Assembly: GCF_900156805.1 (NCBI RefSeq)
Contig: NZ_FTOQ01000003.1
Location: 301,956 to 365,955 of the forward strand
DNA from: Roseivivax lentus
Lineage (GTDB): Bacteria; Pseudomonadota; Alphaproteobacteria; Rhodobacterales; Rhodobacteraceae
Reading direction: 5' to 3'
DNA length: 64,000 nt
A program made the position numbers and the translations under genes. How positions within the stretch are numbered: the first letter of the stretch is position 1; every line of letters starts with the position of its first letter. The notes under the pieces were generated by a model. The model searched no databases. It was not told the DNA's origin and was given only the letters and a program-made list of their open reading frames with translations. This document shows positions 15,581 to 25,931 of the stretch, in pieces.

Positions 15581-17755
15581 TCAATCCCGCCGATGAGTGA
15601 GCACTGGAACATCGCCCGCCCCGGCCGAGCCGCGGCCCGAGAGCGACGGGTTCTCCATGAAGAAGCGGTGACAGTTGAAGGCGAAGCCCCCGTCCTCCAC
15701 CTCGGCGCGCAGGAAGCGCCCGTCGGGCTGCATGACCCAGCTCTGCGCCACGTCGGCGAGGTTCGCGGCGATGATCTGGCTCACGATCTGCGCTTTCACG
15801 GTGGGGTTCATGATCTCGAGCAGGGTCTCGACCCGCCGGTTGAGGTTCCGCCCCATCCAGTCCGCGGACGAGATGAAGACCCGCGCCTTCTCGTGCGGCA
15901 GGCCGTAGCCGTTGCCGAAACACGCGATGCGGCTGTGCTCCAGAAAGCGGCCGACGATGGATTTCACGCGGATGTTCTCCGACAGGCCCTTCACGCCAGG
16001 CCGCAGGCCGCAGATGCCGCGCACGATGAGGTCGATCTGCACGCCCGCCTGGCTCGCGCGGTAGAGCGCGTCGATCATGTCCGCCTCGATCAGCGAGTTC
16101 ATCTTGGCCCAGATCTGCGCGGGTCGTCCGGCCCGGGCGTGCTCGATCTCGCCCTCGATCAGTTCCAGAAGCTTCGGCTTCAGCGAATGCGGCGACAGCG
16201 ACAGGTTCTCGAGCCCTTCGGGATTGGCGTATCCCGAGAGGTAGTTGAAGACCTTGGCGGCATCGCGCCCCAGCGCCGGGTCGCAGGTGAAAAAGCTCAG
16301 ATCGGTGTAGATCTTCGCGGTGATGGGATGGTAATTGCCGGTCCCCCAATGGGTGTAGGTCACCAGCTTGTCGCCCTCGCGGCGCACCACGGTGGCGATC
16401 TTGGCATGGGTCTTCCAGTCCAGAAAGCCGTAAACCACGTGGGCGCCCGACCGCTCCAGCCGGCGCGACTGGCGGATATTGGCGGCCTCGTCGAAGCGCG
16501 CCTTCAGCTCCACCAGCGCCGTGACCGACTTGCCGTCCTCGGCCGCCTCGCAGAGCGCCTCGACGATGGGGGAGTTCTTCGAGGTGCGGTAGAGCGTGTT
16601 CTTGATCGCCACGACGTTGGGGTCGCGCGCGGCCTGGTTCAGGAACCGCACCACCATGTCGAAGGTCTCGTAGGGGTGGTGCAGCAGCATGTCCTTCTGG
16701 CGGATCGCCGCGAACATGTCGCCGTCATGGTCCTGCACGCGCTCGGGCACGCGCGGGGTGAAGACCGGCCAGAGCAGGTCGGGCCGCGCGTTCAGCACCA
16801 GCTCGCTGGTATCGGCGACGCCGATCATGCCCTCGAGCTCGATGGTCTCGTCCTCGCGCACGCCAAGCTCGCGCATCACGATATCCTTGAGCCCCGCAGG
16901 CGCGCCGGGCGACACGGTCAGCCGCACCACCTCGCCCCGGCGGCGGCGCTTCAGCGCCACCTCGAATTCCCGCACCAGGTCCTCGGCCTCTTCCTCGACC
17001 TCGAGGTCGCTGTCGCGCAGCACCCGGAAGCCGAAGTGATCCTTGACGCTGTAGCCCGGGAACAGGCTGTCGATATGCAGAAGCAGCACGTCCTCGACGA
17101 AGCAGAAGCGGTGCCGGTCGCCCTCGGCGGGCAGCCGCACGAAGCGGTCGATCTGGCTGGGGATCGGCAGCAGCGCCTTCAGCACGTTGCCGTCGCGGTT
17201 CCGTTGCAGCTCGATCGCGAGGCAATAGCCCATATTGGCGATGAACGGGAAGGGATGCGCGGGGTCGATGGCCAGCGGCGAAAGGACCGGGAAGATCGTG
17301 TCGAGGAAGGTCTGGCGCAGCGCGCGGCGGTCGTCCTCGGTGATCCGGTGCGCCGACAGGATCGAGATGCCCTCGTCCTCCATCATCTCGCGCAGGGTCT
17401 GCAGCACCTTCTGCTGGCGCGCCATCAGGTTGCGCGCATCCTCGTTGATCTTCACCAGCTGCTGGGCGGGGGTGAGGCCGTCCGCGGCGGGCGTGGTGTT
17501 GCCCGCCTGGGCCAGTTCGCGCAGGCCCGCGACGCGCACGGTGTAGAACTCGTCGAGATTCGACGCCGAGATCGACAGGAAGCGCACCCGCTCCAGAAGC
17601 GGGACCTTGGGGTTCTCGGCCTCTTCCAGCACGCGCCAGTTGAAGCCCAGCCAGCTGAGCTCGCGGTTGAAGAAGCGCGCGGGGCTGTCCGGATCGAAGC
17701 CCTCGATGGTGCAGGGCGTCGGGCGCGGCGCCTTGAGGAAATCGGCATTGCTCAT
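15581..17755 (-). CDS. ppk1: Polyphosphate kinase 1
   Basis: Reversibly makes polyphosphate from ATP at the membrane. The 724-residue protein starts MSNADFLKAP and then FFNRELSWLGFNWRVLEEA, the classic N-terminal PPK1 block. Middle motifs include HHPYETFDMVVRFLNQAARD. The autophosphorylated His lies in THWGTGNYHPITAKIYTDLS, and a second phospholipase-D-like His-x-Lys is in DWKTHAKIATV. The C-terminal region GRNLNRRVETLLEIMNP completes the fold. AGGGA lies upstream of the ATG at 17755; an ATG at 17815 is also in frame but overlaps hdaA further. It starts 10 bases after the hdaA stop. Confidence 0.95.
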   Translation of the reverse strand: MSNADFLKAPRPTPCTIEGFDPDSPARFFNRELSWLGFNWRVLEEAENPKVPLLERVRFLSISASNLDEFYTVRVAGLRELAQAGNTTPAADGLTPAQQLVKINEDARNLMARQQKVLQTLREMMEDEGISILSAHRITEDDRRALRQTFLDTIFPVLSPLAIDPAHPFPFIANMGYCLAIELQRNRDGNVLKALLPIPSQIDRFVRLPAEGDRHRFCFVEDVLLLHIDSLFPGYSVKDHFGFRVLRDSDLEVEEEAEDLVREFEVALKRRRRGEVVRLTVSPGAPAGLKDIVMRELGVREDETIELEGMIGVADTSELVLNARPDLLWPVFTPRVPERVQDHDGDMFAAIRQKDMLLHHPYETFDMVVRFLNQAARDPNVVAIKNTLYRTSKNSPIVEALCEAAEDGKSVTALVELKARFDEAANIRQSRRLERSGAHVVYGFLDWKTHAKIATVVRREGDKLVTYTHWGTGNYHPITAKIYTDLSFFTCDPALGRDAAKVFNYLSGYANPEGLENLSLSPHSLKPKLLELIEGEIEHARAGRPAQIWAKMNSLIEADMIDALYRASQAGVQIDLIVRGICGLRPGVKGLSENIRVKSIVGRFLEHSRIACFGNGYGLPHEKARVFISSADWMGRNLNRRVETLLEIMNPTVKAQIVSQIIAANLADVAQSWVMQPDGRFLRAEVEDGGFAFNCHRFFMENPSLSGRGSAGAGDVPVLTHRRD

Positions 17756-17765
17756 GCCGGGTTCC

Positions 17766-18491
17766 CTAGGGGCGTTCTGTAACGCTGTCGTGTCGTCTCG
17801 GATCGGTTTCTGCATGCCCCCGAGTCAACGCGTTCAGCACCTCGATGGCAAGGGGCCTTGTGACGCGGCGCCGCAATCCGAGCGAGCGCGCATCGAGCGC
17901 GTCGACCACCCGGCGCGCCATCTCGAAAGAGCGCGGCATGTGGTGGGTCAGATAGGCGATGACGTTGGGCGCGGGCGCGATCTGGCGGTCCATGAACAGC
18001 TTGGCCAGCACCGCCGAGAGCAGCATGTCGTCGGGCGGGCCGAGCCGCGCCAGCGGGCTGGCCTGCATCCGGCTGGCAAGGTCGGGCAGGATCAGCGGCC
18101 AGCGCGCAGGCGGCGGGGCGGCGGTCAGCAGCAGCGGCTGACGTTCGGCCAGCGCGAGGTTGTGCAGGTGGAACAGCGCCTCCTCGGCGGCCCGGTCGCC
18201 GGCGATCCGCTCGGCATCCTCCACCGCGATGGGCGCGGTCGTGAGGGCGAGGATGTCGGCCTCGGGCAGGTCTGTCGCGGGCAGGATGCGCGCGCCGCTC
18301 TCGGCGGCCCAGACATGCGTGAGATGCGTCTTGCCCGCCCCTGGCGGGCCCACGAGGACAAGCTTGCCCGCGGGCCAGGAATGCCATTGGTCGATCTCGG
18401 CCAGCGCCAGCGCGTTGGCCTCGGTGACGAAGAAGTCCTCTCGGCCCAGCGCCGTGCGGGCGGGCAGGTTCAGGGGCAGTTGCTCGGCCAT
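17766..18491 (-). CDS. hdaA: HdaA-like DnaA inactivator (DnaA-family ATPase)
   Basis: Hda proteins bind the beta clamp and trigger ATP hydrolysis by DnaA to stop re-initiation. The 241-residue protein has the clamp-binding type motif QLPLNLP at residues 4-10, Walker A GPPGAGKT at 48-55, and a DnaA-like AAA+ body ending in a helical lid (LARLGPPDDMLLSAVLAKLF, HMPRSFEMARRVVDAL). It lacks the DNA-binding domain IV of DnaA. It lies three bases after the AI-2E transporter gene and just before ppk1, an arrangement I recall from other Rhodobacterales. Confidence 0.86.
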   Translation of the reverse strand: MAEQLPLNLPARTALGREDFFVTEANALALAEIDQWHSWPAGKLVLVGPPGAGKTHLTHVWAAESGARILPATDLPEADILALTTAPIAVEDAERIAGDRAAEEALFHLHNLALAERQPLLLTAAPPPARWPLILPDLASRMQASPLARLGPPDDMLLSAVLAKLFMDRQIAPAPNVIAYLTHHMPRSFEMARRVVDALDARSLGLRRRVTRPLAIEVLNALTRGHAETDPRRHDSVTERP

Positions 18492-18494
18492 GGG

Positions 18495-19562
18495 TCAGGT
18501 GCCGGTCTTGTCCGCGTCGCCGCGATAGAGGCGGCTCGACTTGTAGCGGGTCACGAGGAAGCGCGCGATCACGCCGATCGCCGCCGCGACCGGCACCGCC
18601 ACCAGAAGGCCCACGAAGCCGAACAGCGATCCGAAGACCGACATGCCCAGAAGCAGCCAGACGGGGTGCAGCCCGACGCTGTCGCCCACCAGCTTCGGCG
18701 TCAGGAAGTTGCCCTCGATGAACTGGCCGGACTGGAAGATCGCCCAGACCGCGGCGATCCAGATCCAGTCGCCCCAGAACTGAAAGAGCGCGAGCCCGAT
18801 GGCCAGCACGCCGCCGACGATGGCGCCCACATAGGGGATGAAGGTCAGCACCCCGGCGATCACGCCGACGACGAGGCCGAATTGCAGCCCCACGAGCATC
18901 AGCGCCACCGCGTAATAGACCCCGAGGATCAGCGACACGGTGCCCATGCCCCGCACGAAGGAGGACAGAACGTGGTCGATCTCGGCGGCGAGGTGGCGGA
19001 TCGTGTCCACATGTTCGCGCGGCAGAAGGTCGTCGACGCGGGCCACCATGTTGTCCCAGTCGAGCAGCAGGTAGACCGACACGACGGGCACGATGACGAA
19101 GAGCAGGATGACGTTGAGCAGCGACGCCGCCGAGCTGAGCGCGGTCTGCAGAAGCTGGCCGCCCTTGTCGCGAATGGTCTGGCCGATGGTCTGCAGCGTG
19201 TCGCGCACGACGCCGTCGCCTGCCATCAGGTCCGGAAAGCGCATGGTCAGGAATTCCTGCAGGTTGCGCATGAGCTCGGGCGCCACGTTGATGAGCTGCC
19301 CGGTCTGGCGCACCAGCGTCGGGATCACCAGGAGCGCCATCAGCACGAAGATGAGGATCGCGCAGATGGTGATGATCGCGGTGGCCAGCGCCCGCGACGT
19401 GCCCGCTTTCTCCAGCCGGTCGGCGAGGGGGTCGAGGAAATAGGCGATGGCCGCGCCGAGGATGAAGGGCAGCAGCACGTCGCCCAGGAACCACAGCACG
19501 ACCGAGAGGATCACGAAGCCGATCCCCCAATATTTCAGCTGGTCTTTGACAGGTAGGCTCAT
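18495..19562 (-). CDS. AI-2E family transporter (PerM-type membrane protein)
   Basis: A 355-residue polytopic inner-membrane protein of the family that includes the AI-2 exporter TqsA and PerM. Visible hydrophobic segments fit about eight helices: two near the N-terminus ([20 protein letters not shown]), a soluble middle region, then a cluster from residue 200 on. The family block [22 protein letters not shown] is present. Signalling cannot be claimed: most members are of unknown substrate, and some act as Na+/H+ antiporters. It is the first gene of the minus-strand group with hdaA, ppk1 and ppx. Confidence 0.86.
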   Translation of the reverse strand: MSLPVKDQLKYWGIGFVILSVVLWFLGDVLLPFILGAAIAYFLDPLADRLEKAGTSRALATAIITICAILIFVLMALLVIPTLVRQTGQLINVAPELMRNLQEFLTMRFPDLMAGDGVVRDTLQTIGQTIRDKGGQLLQTALSSAASLLNVILLFVIVPVVSVYLLLDWDNMVARVDDLLPREHVDTIRHLAAEIDHVLSSFVRGMGTVSLILGVYYAVALMLVGLQFGLVVGVIAGVLTFIPYVGAIVGGVLAIGLALFQFWGDWIWIAAVWAIFQSGQFIEGNFLTPKLVGDSVGLHPVWLLLGMSVFGSLFGFVGLLVAVPVAAAIGVIARFLVTRYKSSRLYRGDADKTGT

Positions 19563-19875
19563 CAGGATCGCTCGCGACGTGTCCGAAGGAATGTCGGGGT
19601 TTTCCGCACCGGGTGCAAGGCCCGGGCATGTGGCGCGGGCGGGCCGATGTCAATCGTCCTGCGCAAGGAGCGGAAGGGACGGCTGGTTTCCACTCGTATT
19701 GCGACGGGATGGCCGCCGGTCCGGTGCGCGGCCCTGCAGGCACCTGCGGGGGCATCGTCCAGGCATGCAGGGTGCGGCGGCTTTTCCTTCCGGCGGGCGG
19801 CGGCGCCCCTTGTGCCGGACCCGGCCCTTTCATACACCCGTGCGCGAGCCCTATGCACGAGAAGGAGCGCGCCGC
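19563..19875. promoter_or_regulatory. Divergent intergenic region, AI-2E transporter / proS
   Basis: No gene is seen. It should carry the promoters of both flanking genes. For proS, GAGAAGGAG just before the ATG is a good ribosome site, and CTTGTG about 22 bases upstream of ATACAC (near 19810-19840) is a weak promoter candidate. No clear element was found for the minus-strand gene. Confidence 0.4.
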
Positions 19876-21216
19876 ATGCGCCTGAGCCGATATTTCCTGC
19901 CGGTCCTGAAAGAGACGCCCGCCGAGGCGCAGATCGTCTCGCACCGGCTGATGCTGCGCGCGGGCATGATCAAGCAGGCCTCGGCGGGGATCTATTCCTG
20001 GCTGCCGCTCGGCTACAAGGTCCTGAAGAACATCGAGACCATCGTGCACGAGGAACAGGTCCGCGCGGGCCATATCCCGATGCTGATGCCGACGCTGCAA
20101 TCGGCCGATCTCTGGCGCGAGAGCGGGCGCTACGACGCCTACGGCCCCGAGATGCTGCGCATCACCGACCGGCACGAGCGCGACATGCTCTACGGACCCA
20201 CCAACGAGGAGATGATCACCGACATCTTCCGGTCCCATGTGTCGTCCTACAAGGACCTGCCGCTGACGCTGTATCACATCCAGTGGAAGTTCCGGGACGA
20301 GCGCCGTCCGCGCTTCGGCGTGATGCGCGGCCGCGAGTTCCTGATGAAGGACGGCTACAATTTCGACCTCACGAAGGACGACGCGCTGCACGCCTATAAC
20401 CGCCACTTGGTGAGCTACCTGCGCACCTATGAGCGCATGGGGCTGCAGGCCATTCCGATGCGCGCGGATTCGGGGCCCATCGGCGGCGACGATACGCATG
20501 AGTTTCTGGTGCTGGCCGAGACCGGCGAGTCGGAGGTGTTCTACGACAGCGAGATCACCGATCTGAAATTCGGCGACCGCCAGATCGATTACGACGATGT
20601 GGCCCAGTGTCAGTCGGTGCTCGAGGAATTCACCTCGCGCTATGCCCGCACCGACGAGACCCATGACGCGGCGCTTTTCGACGCCATCCCCGAGGACCGG
20701 CGCCGCTCGGCCCGCGGCATCGAAGTGGGCCAGATCTTCTATTTCGGCACCAAGTATTCCGACGCGATGGGCGCGAAGGTGGTCGATCACGACGGCAACC
20801 GGGTGCCCGTGCATATGGGCTCGCACGGCATCGGCGTCTCGCGGCTCGTCGGCGCGATCATCGAGGCCAGCCACGACGACAAGGGCATCATCTGGCCCGA
20901 AGGCGTGACGCCGTTCCACGCGGGCATCGTCAATCTCAAGCAGGGCGACGCGGATGCGGACGCGGCCTGCCAGGCACTTTACGACAGCCTGATGACGCTC
21001 GGGCTCGAGCCGCTTTACGACGACCGCGACGAGCGGGCGGGCGCGAAGTTCGCCACGATGGACCTGATCGGTCTGCCCTGGCGCATCACCGTGGGGCCGC
21101 GCGGGCTCAAGAACGGGGTGGTGGAACTGACCTCGCGCCGCACCGGCGAGAGCGAGGAGATGCCGCCGGAACAGGCGGTGACGCGCCTCGCGCAGATCTA
21201 CGGCCGCGCCATGTGA
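19876..21216 (+). CDS. proS: Proline--tRNA ligase, short (alphaproteobacterial) type
   Basis: Class II aminoacyl-tRNA synthetase that charges tRNA-Pro. The 446-residue protein starts [15 protein letters not shown]. It contains class II motif 1 ([16 protein letters not shown]), motif 2 ([23 protein letters not shown]) and motif 3 ([16 protein letters not shown]), and a C-terminal anticodon-binding domain. It lacks the INS editing insertion of long bacterial ProRS, as is usual in alphaproteobacteria. GAGAAGGAG stands before the ATG; the reading frame extends upstream to 19447 without conserved sequence. A terminator follows. Confidence 0.96.
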   Translation: MRLSRYFLPVLKETPAEAQIVSHRLMLRAGMIKQASAGIYSWLPLGYKVLKNIETIVHEEQVRAGHIPMLMPTLQSADLWRESGRYDAYGPEMLRITDRHERDMLYGPTNEEMITDIFRSHVSSYKDLPLTLYHIQWKFRDERRPRFGVMRGREFLMKDGYNFDLTKDDALHAYNRHLVSYLRTYERMGLQAIPMRADSGPIGGDDTHEFLVLAETGESEVFYDSEITDLKFGDRQIDYDDVAQCQSVLEEFTSRYARTDETHDAALFDAIPEDRRRSARGIEVGQIFYFGTKYSDAMGAKVVDHDGNRVPVHMGSHGIGVSRLVGAIIEASHDDKGIIWPEGVTPFHAGIVNLKQGDADADAACQALYDSLMTLGLEPLYDDRDERAGAKFATMDLIGLPWRITVGPRGLKNGVVELTSRRTGESEEMPPEQAVTRLAQIYGRAM

Positions 21217-21286
21217 GGGATGTCGCCCCGGGCTGCGCCCGGGGCGACCCGCGCGCGGCCTGCGGCCGCGCGGTCCAAGAGAAAAG

Positions 21287-21310
21287 GGCGCGCCTTCGGC
21301 GCGTCTTTTT
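21287..21310 (+). terminator. Terminator of proS
   Basis: GGCGCGCC pairs with GGCGCGTC (one G-T pair) around TTC, followed by five T. It is about 70 bases after the proS stop. Confidence 0.75.
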
Positions 21311-21470
21311 GGTGTTTTTGGGCCCGTTTCCGATGCGTCGCTTTCGGCCTGCGTCGGTCTCGTGGCCCGGACGGCGTTGCGTTTTTCGGGAAAGGTGAAG
21401 GGGCAGGGGGGCGTGCCTCGGACAGAGGCCGCGCGCGGGCTGTGCCTGCGGGACCCGCCTTGGGCCGTAA

Positions 21471-21503
21471 CGACGGCGCGCCAACCGGGGCGGCGCGCCG
21501 TCG
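21471..21503 (-). terminator. GC-rich hairpin after glmM
   Basis: A perfect 12-bp stem (21471-21482 with 21492-21503) lies 20 bases beyond the glmM stop on the minus strand. There is no T tract, so termination is likely but not certain. Between it and the proS terminator the 306-base convergent region 21217-21522 shows no gene. Confidence 0.45.
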
Positions 21504-21522
21504 ATGCGGTGGGGCTCGCGCC

Positions 21523-22866
21523 TCAGGCGGCGCTTTCGATTTCCGCCACGACGCCGTCGACCACCTGGGCCAGCAGCGCCTCGTCCTCGCATTCCGCCAT
21601 CACGCGGATCAGCGGCTCGGTGCCGGATTTTCGGATCAGCAGCCGGCCCTTGGTGCCGAGCGTGGCCTCCGCCTCCTGGATGCGGGTCTTGACCTGCGCG
21701 CGGTCGAGCGGGGCGGCGCCGGGGGCGAAGCGCACGTTCTTGAGAAGCTGCGGCACCTTTTCGAAGGTATGCACCAGCTCTTGCGCGGGTTTGCCCGAGC
21801 GGACCATCTCGGCCAGGAATTGCAGCGCCGCCATCAGGCCGTCGCCGGTGGTGGCGTAATCGGTCATGACGATATGGCCCGATTGCTCGCCGCCGAGGTT
21901 CCAGCCGCCGCGGCGCATCGCCTCGACCACGTAGCGGTCGCCGACACCGGTGCGCATCAGGGTCAGACCGCGCGCCTGCAGGAAGCGCTCGAGCCCGAGA
22001 TTGGACATGACCGTCGCCACTAGCGTGCCGCCGCGCAGGCGGTCTTCCTCGGCCCAGCGGGCGGCCATCAGCGCCATGATCTGATCGCCATCGGCGACCG
22101 CTCCGGTCTCGTCGATCAGCACGACCCGGTCGGCATCGCCGTCGAGGCAGATGCCGAGATCGGCGCCCTCGGCCACCACCCGCGCGGCAGCGGCCTGCGG
22201 TTGCGTGGAGCCGCAGCCGTCATTGATGTTGTACCCGTCGGGCGAGATGCCCATCGCGATCACCTCGGCGCCCAGTTCCCACAGGATCTCCGGTGCGGCG
22301 CGGTGGGCGGCGCCATTGGCGCAATCGATCACGATCTTCATCCCGTCGAGGCGCATGCCCTGTGGGAAGCTCGATTTCACCCGCTCCTGGTAGCGGAAGC
22401 GGCCATCGTCGATCCGCTTGGCCCGACCGATATTGCCGGCCTGGGCCGGGGCGACGCCCGCCTCGACCAGCGCCTCTATCTCGCGCTCGGCCTCGTCGGA
22501 CAGCTTGAAGCCGTCGGGACCGAAGAACTTGATGCCGTTATCCTCCGCCGGGTTGTGGCTGGCGGAGATCATGATGCCCAGATCGGCGCGCATCGACGGC
22601 GTCAGCAAGCCCACCGCCGGTGTCGGCACCGGGCCCAGCAACATCACGTTCATCCCCGTCGAGCAGAGCCCGGCGGTGAGCGCGCTTTCGAACATGTAGC
22701 CCGAGCGGCGGGTATCCTTGCCGATCACTACGCGGTGCACGCCGGTGCGTTCGCGGCGGAAGTAGCGCCCCGCCGCCGCACCGATCATGAGCGCGAGCTC
22801 CGCCGTCATCGGGTAGGTATTCGCGGTCCCGCGCACGCCGTCGGTCCCGAACAATTTCCGTGTCAT
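21523..22866 (-). CDS. glmM: Phosphoglucosamine mutase GlmM
   Basis: Converts glucosamine-6-phosphate to glucosamine-1-phosphate for UDP-GlcNAc, feeding peptidoglycan and lipid A. The 447-residue protein starts [13 protein letters not shown]. The phosphoserine loop is [13 protein letters not shown], with the catalytic Ser at about residue 103; the metal-binding loop is DGDADRV; GEQSGHI and the C-terminal [12 protein letters not shown] sugar-phosphate loop are present. Length is exactly typical. An upstream in-frame ATG at 22893 lies inside folP and is not used. The start overlaps the folP stop by four bases (ATGA). Confidence 0.96.
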   Translation of the reverse strand: MTRKLFGTDGVRGTANTYPMTAELALMIGAAAGRYFRRERTGVHRVVIGKDTRRSGYMFESALTAGLCSTGMNVMLLGPVPTPAVGLLTPSMRADLGIMISASHNPAEDNGIKFFGPDGFKLSDEAEREIEALVEAGVAPAQAGNIGRAKRIDDGRFRYQERVKSSFPQGMRLDGMKIVIDCANGAAHRAAPEILWELGAEVIAMGISPDGYNINDGCGSTQPQAAAARVVAEGADLGICLDGDADRVVLIDETGAVADGDQIMALMAARWAEEDRLRGGTLVATVMSNLGLERFLQARGLTLMRTGVGDRYVVEAMRRGGWNLGGEQSGHIVMTDYATTGDGLMAALQFLAEMVRSGKPAQELVHTFEKVPQLLKNVRFAPGAAPLDRAQVKTRIQEAEATLGTKGRLLIRKSGTEPLIRVMAECEDEALLAQVVDGVVAEIESAA

Positions 22867-23876
22867 GCACGCTGTCCCCTTATCGCTTCCCACAGGGCGA
22901 GCGCCTGCGCGGTCTCGGCCACGTCATGCACCCTCAGAATTTGAGCGCCTTGCGAAATACCGGCCAAGGCTGCCGCGATGGAGCCCGGCGCGCGGCGCCG
23001 TGCCTCCGTTTCCCCGCTGATGGCTCCGATAAAACCCTTTCGCGAGACGCCAAGCAAGACGGGACAGCCGAGACCGTGGAAAACAGCGAGATTCCGCAAC
23101 AACTCAAGGTTGTGTCCGACGGTCTTGCCAAAGCCGATCCCGGGGTCGATCACGATCCGGTCGCGCGGCAGGCCGAGCGCCGTCAGCCGGTCGATCCGCG
23201 CCGCGAGGTGGTCGTAGACATCGAGCGTGACATCGTCGTATCGCGGGGCGTCCTGCATGGTTTCGGGCCGGCCCTGGCTGTGCATGACGCAGATCGGTGC
23301 GCCGCGTTCTGCCGCGAGCGGCGCCATCCCGGCGTCGAAATCGAGCCCCGAGACATCGTTGAGCAGCCGCGCCCCGGCCTCCAGTGCGGCCCGCGCCACA
23401 CCCGCTTTGCGTGTGTCGACCGACACCACCGGGCGCCCCGTGGCAGACAGTTCGCGGATCAGCGGCAGGACGCGCGCGGCCTCGGTTTCGGGGGCGATTT
23501 CCTGCGCGCCGGGCCGGGTCGATTCCCCGCCGATATCGATGAAATCCGCGCCCGCATCGGTCATGGCGGCGGCATGTGCGCGCGCCGCGTCGATGCGGTC
23601 GAAGGCGCCGCCATCGGAAAAGCTGTCGGGCGTGGCGTTGAGGATGCCCATGATGCGTGGGCGCTCCAGCGTGACGCCCGCGATGGGCGCGCGGGGCCGC
23701 GTCAACGCGGCACGGCAGGTCTCGGGCAGCGCCTCGGCGGGCAGGCGTTCGGGCGCTTGGCCACGGGTCAGCCGCGCCACATGTGTGAACCAGAGCGGGC
23801 CGCCGGCAAGGCGCAGCGCGCCCTCCGGCCGGGCCGGGTCGTCGCAGAGGATGGGGCGGTAACAGGCGTCATGCAT
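22863..23876 (-). CDS. folP: Dihydropteroate synthase
   Basis: Joins p-aminobenzoate and dihydropterin pyrophosphate in folate synthesis. From ATG 23876 the protein has 337 residues. The pterin-binding TIM barrel shows [18 protein letters not shown] (from about residue 87), [47 protein letters not shown] and [11 protein letters not shown], all hallmark segments. About 80 residues precede the barrel, more than in the Escherichia coli enzyme. The gene is coupled to glmM downstream and follows folB. Confidence 0.95.
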   Translation of the reverse strand: MHDACYRPILCDDPARPEGALRLAGGPLWFTHVARLTRGQAPERLPAEALPETCRAALTRPRAPIAGVTLERPRIMGILNATPDSFSDGGAFDRIDAARAHAAAMTDAGADFIDIGGESTRPGAQEIAPETEAARVLPLIRELSATGRPVVSVDTRKAGVARAALEAGARLLNDVSGLDFDAGMAPLAAERGAPICVMHSQGRPETMQDAPRYDDVTLDVYDHLAARIDRLTALGLPRDRIVIDPGIGFGKTVGHNLELLRNLAVFHGLGCPVLLGVSRKGFIGAISGETEARRRAPGSIAAALAGISQGAQILRVHDVAETAQALALWEAIRGQRA

Positions 23877-23922
23877 GGGCGCTGCCCTGCCACTGCCCGC
23901 GCGGCTTGGCAAGGGCCGTGGC

Positions 23923-24855
23923 TCAGGGCGCGATCAGCTGATCGGCGGGCGGGCTCAGCCGCAGGGGCACCGGGCAGGCCTCGGGGGCCGCGGCATCCAC
24001 CACGATCAGCTCGCGCGCGGTCATCTGGCCCGCGAACCACGCGGCGAGCCCGGTCGCGTCGCGCGGCAGGATGCCCGGGCCCTGGGTCGCGTCCAGCACC
24101 ATCTTCGAGGGCGCCCAGACGCAGACCTGCCCGTTCTTCATCGCCCAGTCGAGTTCGGTGCGGGTCGCGACGACCTTGGCGCGGTTGTCGCGCGCGGCCA
24201 GCATCCAGCAATTCTGCTCGATCGACAGCAGGTCGATCCGCCGCTGGACCATGGCGTGATCGGCCTGCGGCAGCGCCTGCGAATGCGGCCCGACACAAAG
24301 GATCAGCGGCGCGCCATCGGCCCGGCACTGGTCGATCCAGCCGGGCAGACGCGGATCGGCGATGGCCGCGTTCGACAGGAAAAGGATGCGCGGATGCGGC
24401 CGTTCGGCGGCGCGTTCGTCGAGCCGCGAGCCCAGTTCGCGCCGCGAGCGGACGATCTCGACGCCGAGGGCGCCCGGACCGCGGTCGAGCTTCTCGATCC
24501 GAATGAAGGCGCGCAGGGCCTGCGGCTCCTGCAGGATGCGTTCGGCAATGCGTTCGGCCAGGGTTTCGAGCAGATTGAGCCGCTCCGCTTCCAGCTCGGC
24601 GGTGATCGCCTCGGTCACGCGGTCATAGGACAGGATGCGGTCCACGTCGTCGTCGATGGGCCCGGCAAAGGGGCGCACCTCGACCACCACGTTGAAGCAG
24701 ATGCGCTGGGTCGTGCCACGCTCGGCCTGGAAGGCGCCGATCTCGACCTCGCGGATATGGTCGCGCAGCGATATGCGGTCGCGCGGATCGTCGCCCGAGG
24801 TGGCGATGGCGCGCTCGGCGGGATGCGAGAATGCAAGGCGGATTTCAGTGGCCAT
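23923..24855 (-). CDS. folB: Dihydroneopterin aldolase FolB with long C-terminal extension
   Basis: FolB cleaves dihydroneopterin in the folate pathway. The first about 120 residues match a single FolB domain (ISLRDHIREVEIGAFQAERG, ICFNVVVEVRP, LSYDRVTEAITAELEAERLNLLETLAERIAERIL). The protein is 310 residues long, against about 120 for ordinary FolB. The remaining 190 residues begin HPRILFLSNAAIADPRLPGW and contain DWAMKNGQVCVWAPSKMVLD; I do not recognise this part. Proteins of this length occur in other Rhodobacterales as I recall. It is followed by folP and glmM, 46 bases downstream. Confidence 0.84.
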   Translation of the reverse strand: MATEIRLAFSHPAERAIATSGDDPRDRISLRDHIREVEIGAFQAERGTTQRICFNVVVEVRPFAGPIDDDVDRILSYDRVTEAITAELEAERLNLLETLAERIAERILQEPQALRAFIRIEKLDRGPGALGVEIVRSRRELGSRLDERAAERPHPRILFLSNAAIADPRLPGWIDQCRADGAPLILCVGPHSQALPQADHAMVQRRIDLLSIEQNCWMLAARDNRAKVVATRTELDWAMKNGQVCVWAPSKMVLDATQGPGILPRDATGLAAWFAGQMTARELIVVDAAAPEACPVPLRLSPPADQLIAP

Positions 24856-25129
24856 AAGCAGGGTCCGATTGGTCGCGGCAGGGCGGGACGCTGCCAGCCA
24901 TACCGGACCTGTGGGCACAGGGCCACCGAAAGACGGCATCCCGGGGTCGCTCTGCGACAGCCGGGATTGGTTGCGGGCCTAGGTCTGGCCGGTTACGACC
25001 GGCACACATGAGCAGCGCCACGGCAACCACGGCGCATCCCGCAGGTCATCCGCAGGCGCGACGGCGGCAGAAACGACTAGGGCTGGGCGCGCGCATCGCC
25101 GATCATCGGGGCGACGCGCGGCGGAGCGA

Positions 25130-25771
25130 TCAGCGCTGGGACAGGCGGACCGGCTCCTTGTAGAAACGATGCACCCCGATCTGCGCGGTCATCGGGAACT
25201 TGCGCGCCCAGCGCGGGCTGACCGCGGTCGTGTGGTAATGCGTGGCCCCCTCGGTCAGGGTCCGCGGCGCGCCTTCCAGCATCAGCCGGGCAACCTTGCC
25301 GACGCGCTGGAACGCGCGGGGCTCATGGATCGTTTCGGGATTGCCGTCGCAGTTATAGCTGAACTGGCAGGCATATTTGCGGCCCGAGGACGCGCCCTGA
25401 TTGACCACGCCGCAGACGGTGCTGGGGTAGTTTGGGCTGTCGACCCGGTTCAGGATCACTTCGGCCACGGCGAACTGGCCCTTGACCGTCTCGCCGCGGG
25501 CTTCGAAGTAAAGCGCCTCGGACAGGCACTGCCATTGCGCGCCGCCCGTGCGGTAGCGCTGCGCATCGAGCCAGGCACTGTTGAACTGCATGCCTTTGAT
25601 GCTGCTTTCGGGTGCAGGCGTCACCAGCCGCTGCAGATGCGCGGTTGCCGCAGCGTTCAGGCTGCGCGCCTCCTGGTTGAGCACCTTGCTCATGTTGGTC
25701 TCTTTGAGTTCGGCATGGACCGGCAGCGCTGCGAGTATCAGCGCCAATGCCAGTTTCGTAATGCGACCCAT
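25130..25771 (-). CDS. SleB-family cell wall hydrolase, secreted
   Basis: A 213-residue exported protein with signal peptide LALALILAALPVHAE. The catalytic domain (about residues 80-205) is the Hydrolase_2/SleB type: WQCLSEALYFEARGE carries the predicted catalytic Glu, then FAVAEVILNRVDSPNYP, STVCGVVNQG, CQFSYNCDG and ATHYHTTAVSPRWARK. Such enzymes are thought to act as lytic transglycosylases on peptidoglycan; in these non-sporulating bacteria the role is presumably wall remodelling. It is a single gene with 160 bases before it. Confidence 0.86.
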   Translation of the reverse strand: MGRITKLALALILAALPVHAELKETNMSKVLNQEARSLNAAATAHLQRLVTPAPESSIKGMQFNSAWLDAQRYRTGGAQWQCLSEALYFEARGETVKGQFAVAEVILNRVDSPNYPSTVCGVVNQGASSGRKYACQFSYNCDGNPETIHEPRAFQRVGKVARLMLEGAPRTLTEGATHYHTTAVSPRWARKFPMTAQIGVHRFYKEPVRLSQR

Positions 25772-25931
25772 CTGGACACCTCTTAACTACATTCGGATTG
25801 GCGAGAGACGTCCCGCCAAGGTTCGCGGCGTCGTAGGTAAAAATGGTCAATAGGTCCAGTTTTGGCCTTGCCGGATGGGCTGGAATCCGCCCAAAGACAA
25901 CGAATCAGTTGGGGGATTTCCGCCCAAGGGG

